The position numbers were made by a program, and so were the translations under genes. Positions 58,601-60,638 of a DNA stretch of 60,638 bases are shown piece after piece (position 1 is the first letter of the stretch; each line of letters starts with the position of its first letter). The stretch comes from Pirellulales bacterium. GTDB taxonomy: Bacteria > Planctomycetota > Planctomycetia > Pirellulales > JAICIG01. The notes under the pieces were generated by a model that was not told the origin of the DNA, ran no database searches, and saw nothing but the letters and a program-made list of their open reading frames with translations. The stretch is taken from contig JAICLL010000017.1 in assembly GCA_025927475.1 (NCBI GenBank), positions 1 to 60,638 on the forward strand, in the 5' to 3' direction.

Positions 58601-60362
58601 GATTGAAGGCAAGGGCGGCATTTTGGAAGACGGCATCGCCAGCGACCTGGCGGCGGACATCAAGGGCGACGAGCGCATGCTGCTGCGCGGCGACGACTGG
58701 AGCAAAGAAAAGTTCGAGCGGCAAAAGCTGCTCTACCTCGGGCGCCGCTCGATCAGCCGCCTGGGCTGCACCGGCTGCCACGACATCCCCGGCTTCGAAG
58801 ACGCCAAGCCCATCGGCACCGGCCTGGCCGATTGGGGCCGCAAAGACACCTCGAAGCTGGCCTTCGAGATGATTGTGGAATATCTGCGCGAGCGTCCGCC
58901 CGGCGAATCGCATCGCCACCACGCGGGCGAACATGCCGTTGACGACGAAGACCACGCGCACGAGGCCGCCGAGCACCATCTCGATCCCACCGAGATGGAT
59001 CCCGACACCGGCTTCTTTGTCGAGGCCCTGTTGCACCATCAGCGCGAGGGCTTCATGTGGCAGAAGCTGCGCGAGCCGCGCAGCTACGATTTCAAAAAGA
59101 CCGAGAACAAGTCGTATGTCGAGCGGCTGCGGATGCCCAAGTTCAATTTCGATCAACAACAGATCGAAGAAGTGATGACGTTCGTGCTGGGGCTGGTGGC
59201 CGAGCCGCCCGCGGCCAAATACGTGTACGGCGCCAGCCCGCGGCGCAAGGCGGTGGTCGAGGGCGAACGGCTGCTGGCCAAGTACAACTGTGTGGGCTGC
59301 CACGCGGTGAAAACGGAAACCTGGGAATTCGACTACGATCCCACCGATCCGACCTTTGCCGAGGCGCCCAAGGTCGACGAATACGAATTCCTTGTTCCTC
59401 ATTTCACGCCGCAAGAACTGGAGGAATCGAAAAAGGTCGATCGCCGCGGCCTTGGGCATGCGGTGGTGCATGGCACGCCGGTGCCGGTGACCGATGACCA
59501 CGAGCCGGACGAACCGATTTATTTCACGCTTTACCAACCGGCGGCCATCAACGGCCAGACCTGGCTGGTGGGCGGACCGGAAGTGCCGGTCATGGAGCAA
59601 TACCTGACCAAGAAGCGCGAGGCCGAAGGCGGCGATTTTGCCCGCTACCTGCACCCGGTGGCGGTGGCCATCGGCCAAGAGGAAAACCCGAATGTGAAGC
59701 CCAGCGATGTCTGGGGTTGGGTGCCGCCGCCCTTGGTGCGCGAAGGCCAAAAGGTGCAGACCGGCTGGCTGCACGACTTTTTGCTGAATCCCTATCCGAT
59801 TCGTCCGGCTATTGTCGCCGGCTTGCGGATGCCCAAGTTCAATATGTCGAGCGACGAGGCCGAAAAGCTGGTGCATTATTTCGCCGCGGTCGACGACGCC
59901 GACTATCCGTATCAGTATCACCGCTCGGGCGGCGAGGATTACATGCCCGAGCGCGAATACCGCCGCATTGAGCAGGCGCTGAAGGTCGTCACGGACAACA
60001 ACTACTGCGTGAAGTGTCACCTGGTGGGCGATTTCCGGCCCAAGGGGTCGGCGGCAGCCTTGGCCCCGAACCTCGACCGCGTCTATCAGCGGTTGCGGCC
60101 GAGCTATGTGCTGGAGTGGGTGGCCAACCCCAAGCGCAAGCTGCCTTACACCGGTATGCCGGTCAACTTCCCGCCGCACAACGATCCCAACGCCAAGCTC
60201 CGCGAATCGCTATTCCCCGGCGAGAGCGAAGACGCGCTGCGCGGCGTGGTCGGCTTACTATTGAATTACGACGCCTACTTGAAGCACCAAACCTCGATCA
60301 AGTCGATGGTCAAAGAGCCGCCGCCCGAACCCGCGGCCGGCCAACGGGCATCCGCAAGGTAG
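55698..60362 (+). CDS. Giant octaheme cytochrome c with PDZ domain, bc-complex partner
   Basis: A 1554-aa protein anchored by an N-terminal helix (LLHVIFGATGVLMLLCTLWML), otherwise periplasmic. Residues ~40-300 are a long charged coiled coil. Eight CxxCH heme sites follow at about residues 318, 500, 555, 591, 853, 1024, 1198 and 1437. Between the first two is a PDZ-like domain (~405-475; SPAANARIEPGDVIEQINDV). His-rich stretches (HRHHAGEHAVDDEDHAHE) lie near 1075. Several segments look like separate cytochrome c domains in series (GKQVFQARGCLACHQH, GERLLAKYNCVGCHAV). It begins 1 nt after the cytochrome b gene, so it is part of the same complex. It probably carries electrons from the Rieske centre onward, replacing cytochrome c1. 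Confidence 0.92.
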   Translation: MPATEQTWYNQKLLHVIFGATGVLMLLCTLWMLAADHNREWKVVQRQFRNLESYTAASRLSGEESAEYYLRQRQLKAQVEEAQSEAPPRELIDEFKRVANQEAHNGYNVDRIDNAYEQLVQAHRTLHPESSDGQSDGDATLSEDDRKELIDLRRDLLSALQDVLSKARQDEDNKQRNLKFKRAELDGRRSEYDIAVANGIDEVRQRELEERVQETESEVSGKLLPLAQNAKNHRVELQKLFDRVMAPETAARKTLSDHEAEVARLEAAFAERSNTARKRILELPVIDAFGRPLKIDNIWLPQLTWNNNFRDVARYDRCTTCHQGIDRTAPGSAVAQGYASVERLEVTLATPEAAPEITEEQQLHIDGMKNAANKGWFWQRGELNDAASEQELQYKLSNAYGLQLGRQGTFAANDVTVTVVRPRSPAANARIEPGDVIEQINDVKLLDRTRAITYLLKSVDWGKPLVLHLRRGTPQPFTSHPRLDLYVGSLSPHKLGEMGCTVCHDGQGSATQFKWASHTPNTPVQAEAWHGEHGWFNNHNWLFPMMPKRFNESLCLKCHHDVVELAASDRFPDPPAPKLMAGHHTIEKFGCFGCHEINGWDGPTRRRGHDLRAEPMYFAAAQQLLIDPGLSDRERELAQEVISGPERHEARKLLAESIRADAALVPAAGAKEPQVTEKTGSEVAADEALDAAGDEPASAPEQARLTAESHKLATILGADDATPGEYRKVGPSLRYVGQKVDFDFLYSWIKNPTDFRPSTRMPRFFGLWDHLVPEQAVDDQGRPKFRDATKQHPVMAESPGLAEAKRFEPVEIRAIAEYLLDQSQPFDYAEYSEGVTEEPSAERGKQVFQARGCLACHQHRDFPEAKQTQGPDLSRIAAKLKGERGERWLYSWVREPNRYHARTVMPNVFLLPVEGAGGAVSDPARDVTAYLLSSQADDWAPQAPPELNPAALDELTKIYLSASFSDAQIEGKGGILEDGIASDLAADIKGDERMLLRGDDWSKEKFERQKLLYLGRRSISRLGCTGCHDIPGFEDAKPIGTGLADWGRKDTSKLAFEMIVEYLRERPPGESHRHHAGEHAVDDEDHAHEAAEHHLDPTEMDPDTGFFVEALLHHQREGFMWQKLREPRSYDFKKTENKSYVERLRMPKFNFDQQQIEEVMTFVLGLVAEPPAAKYVYGASPRRKAVVEGERLLAKYNCVGCHAVKTETWEFDYDPTDPTFAEAPKVDEYEFLVPHFTPQELEESKKVDRRGLGHAVVHGTPVPVTDDHEPDEPIYFTLYQPAAINGQTWLVGGPEVPVMEQYLTKKREAEGGDFARYLHPVAVAIGQEENPNVKPSDVWGWVPPPLVREGQKVQTGWLHDFLLNPYPIRPAIVAGLRMPKFNMSSDEAEKLVHYFAAVDDADYPYQYHRSGGEDYMPEREYRRIEQALKVVTDNNYCVKCHLVGDFRPKGSAAALAPNLDRVYQRLRPSYVLEWVANPKRKLPYTGMPVNFPPHNDPNAKLRESLFPGESEDALRGVVGLLLNYDAYLKHQTSIKSMVKEPPPEPAAGQRASAR

Positions 60363-60638
60363 CTAATCGGAAGGAGAATATCCGGTCGTTTAACCATTGA
60401 AGCGTCAATGATCTTCGCGGTCTGTAGGGAACGGACTCCGTGCCGTTCCGTGAGGGGCGGCGCGGGGCCGAATCGCAGTTCGCGGAACGGCACAGAGTCA
60501 ATCCCGTTCGGCACGCCATTTTATCCGTGTCCTAGAACGTAGCGTAAGAGCGATATGGTAGCCTATTTTGGGAGTTCTGAGGGTTCGAGGCGCCGCTTGG
60601 TGGCTGTTGCACGTTGCCAAGTGCGCAGCGTAGAGGCC
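60363..60638. repeat. Post-operon region with two REP1 copies
   Basis: TCTGTAGGGAACGGACTCCG-TGCCGTTCC (60421-60449) is the clearest REP1 copy. A second, diverged copy in inverse order lies at 60483-60515 (GGAACGGCACAGAGTCAATC-CCGTTCGGC). Together they form a nested hairpin that may end the bc operon. The rest, to 60638, shows no gene or other structure I can support. Confidence 0.65.

Noticed and set aside
58584..60179. Minus-strand frame of over 500 codons opposite the octaheme cytochrome
   Set aside because: A shadow of GC-rich coding DNA. The heme motifs prove the plus frame.
1..60638. tRNA, rRNA, CRISPR arrays, insertion sequences, prophage genes
   Set aside because: I looked for CCA-ended cloverleafs, spaced direct repeats, transposase DDE or HUH motifs and phage structural proteins and saw none.

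Overview
The window reads as chromosomal DNA of a planctomycete, most likely a Pirellulales-type bacterium. The base composition is GC-rich. The families are typical of that phylum: a DUF1549/DUF1553 protein followed by a Tat-exported DUF1501 protein, DUF1080-ThuA, DUF4058, a MoxR/DUF58/BatA-like aerotolerance-type operon, CsrA, short membrane proteins with an N-terminal 'F-x-LRTL'-like start, and a bc complex built with a giant multiheme cytochrome. I see no tRNA, rRNA, CRISPR array, insertion sequence or prophage. This is inference from protein families; no search was run.

Layout. 1-5.2 kb: tail of an unknown gene, a small protein plus an HNH nuclease, purE-purK (coupled), a UvrB/UvrC-motif protein, csrA with a long tail, and bioB on the minus strand. 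5.4-10.6 kb: a PSP1 protein, a transglutaminase-like protein overlapping an RHS-tip-like protein, a leucine-rich-repeat lipoprotein, a scrapyard of three gene fragments, and an orphan antitoxin-like gene. 10.6-15.6 kb: DUF1549/1553, DUF1501 and an EF-hand protein. 15.7-27.8 kb: MoxR, DUF58, BatA-like, a giant coiled-coil membrane protein and a VWA/GATase-like protein, interrupted by DUF4058 and an unknown gene carrying a repeat inside its coding sequence. 28.2-31.3 kb: a fused FAD/Fe-S oxidoreductase. 31.4-42.5 kb: small hypothetical and membrane proteins, a HEAT-repeat protein, an EboB/TatD-like hydrolase, DUF1080-ThuA, an acyltransferase, a PilZ protein and an orphan ABC ATPase. 42.5-42.87 kb: a CG-palindromic tract and a structured RNA candidate. 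42.9-51.9 kb: FAD disulfide oxidoreductase plus GTPase, Kdo hydroxylase, a secreted protein, a ketosynthase-like protein lacking the catalytic Cys, a decayed PIN toxin with its antitoxin, and a D-glutamate-cyclase-like protein. 52.0-60.4 kb: bc complex operon (Rieske, cytochrome b N-half, cytochrome b C-half, 1554-aa octaheme cytochrome).

How parts work together. The last four genes should form one quinol-oxidising complex with its own electron-accepting cytochrome. They are preceded by a plausible promoter and by a perfect TGTGA-N6-TCACA palindrome 3 nt before the first start codon. Intergenic DNA is crowded with short inverted-repeat families. Several gene junctions have a G-rich arm just after the stop codon and a C-rich arm just before the next start, where a Shine-Dalgarno would be.

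Best leads: the ketosynthase-like protein with Glu and Asn in place of catalytic Cys and His; the structured RNA/attenuator at about 42716-42866; the octaheme PDZ cytochrome with a heme-ci-type cytochrome b; the operator-like palindrome; the stop/start repeat pairs; and the orphan RHS tip.
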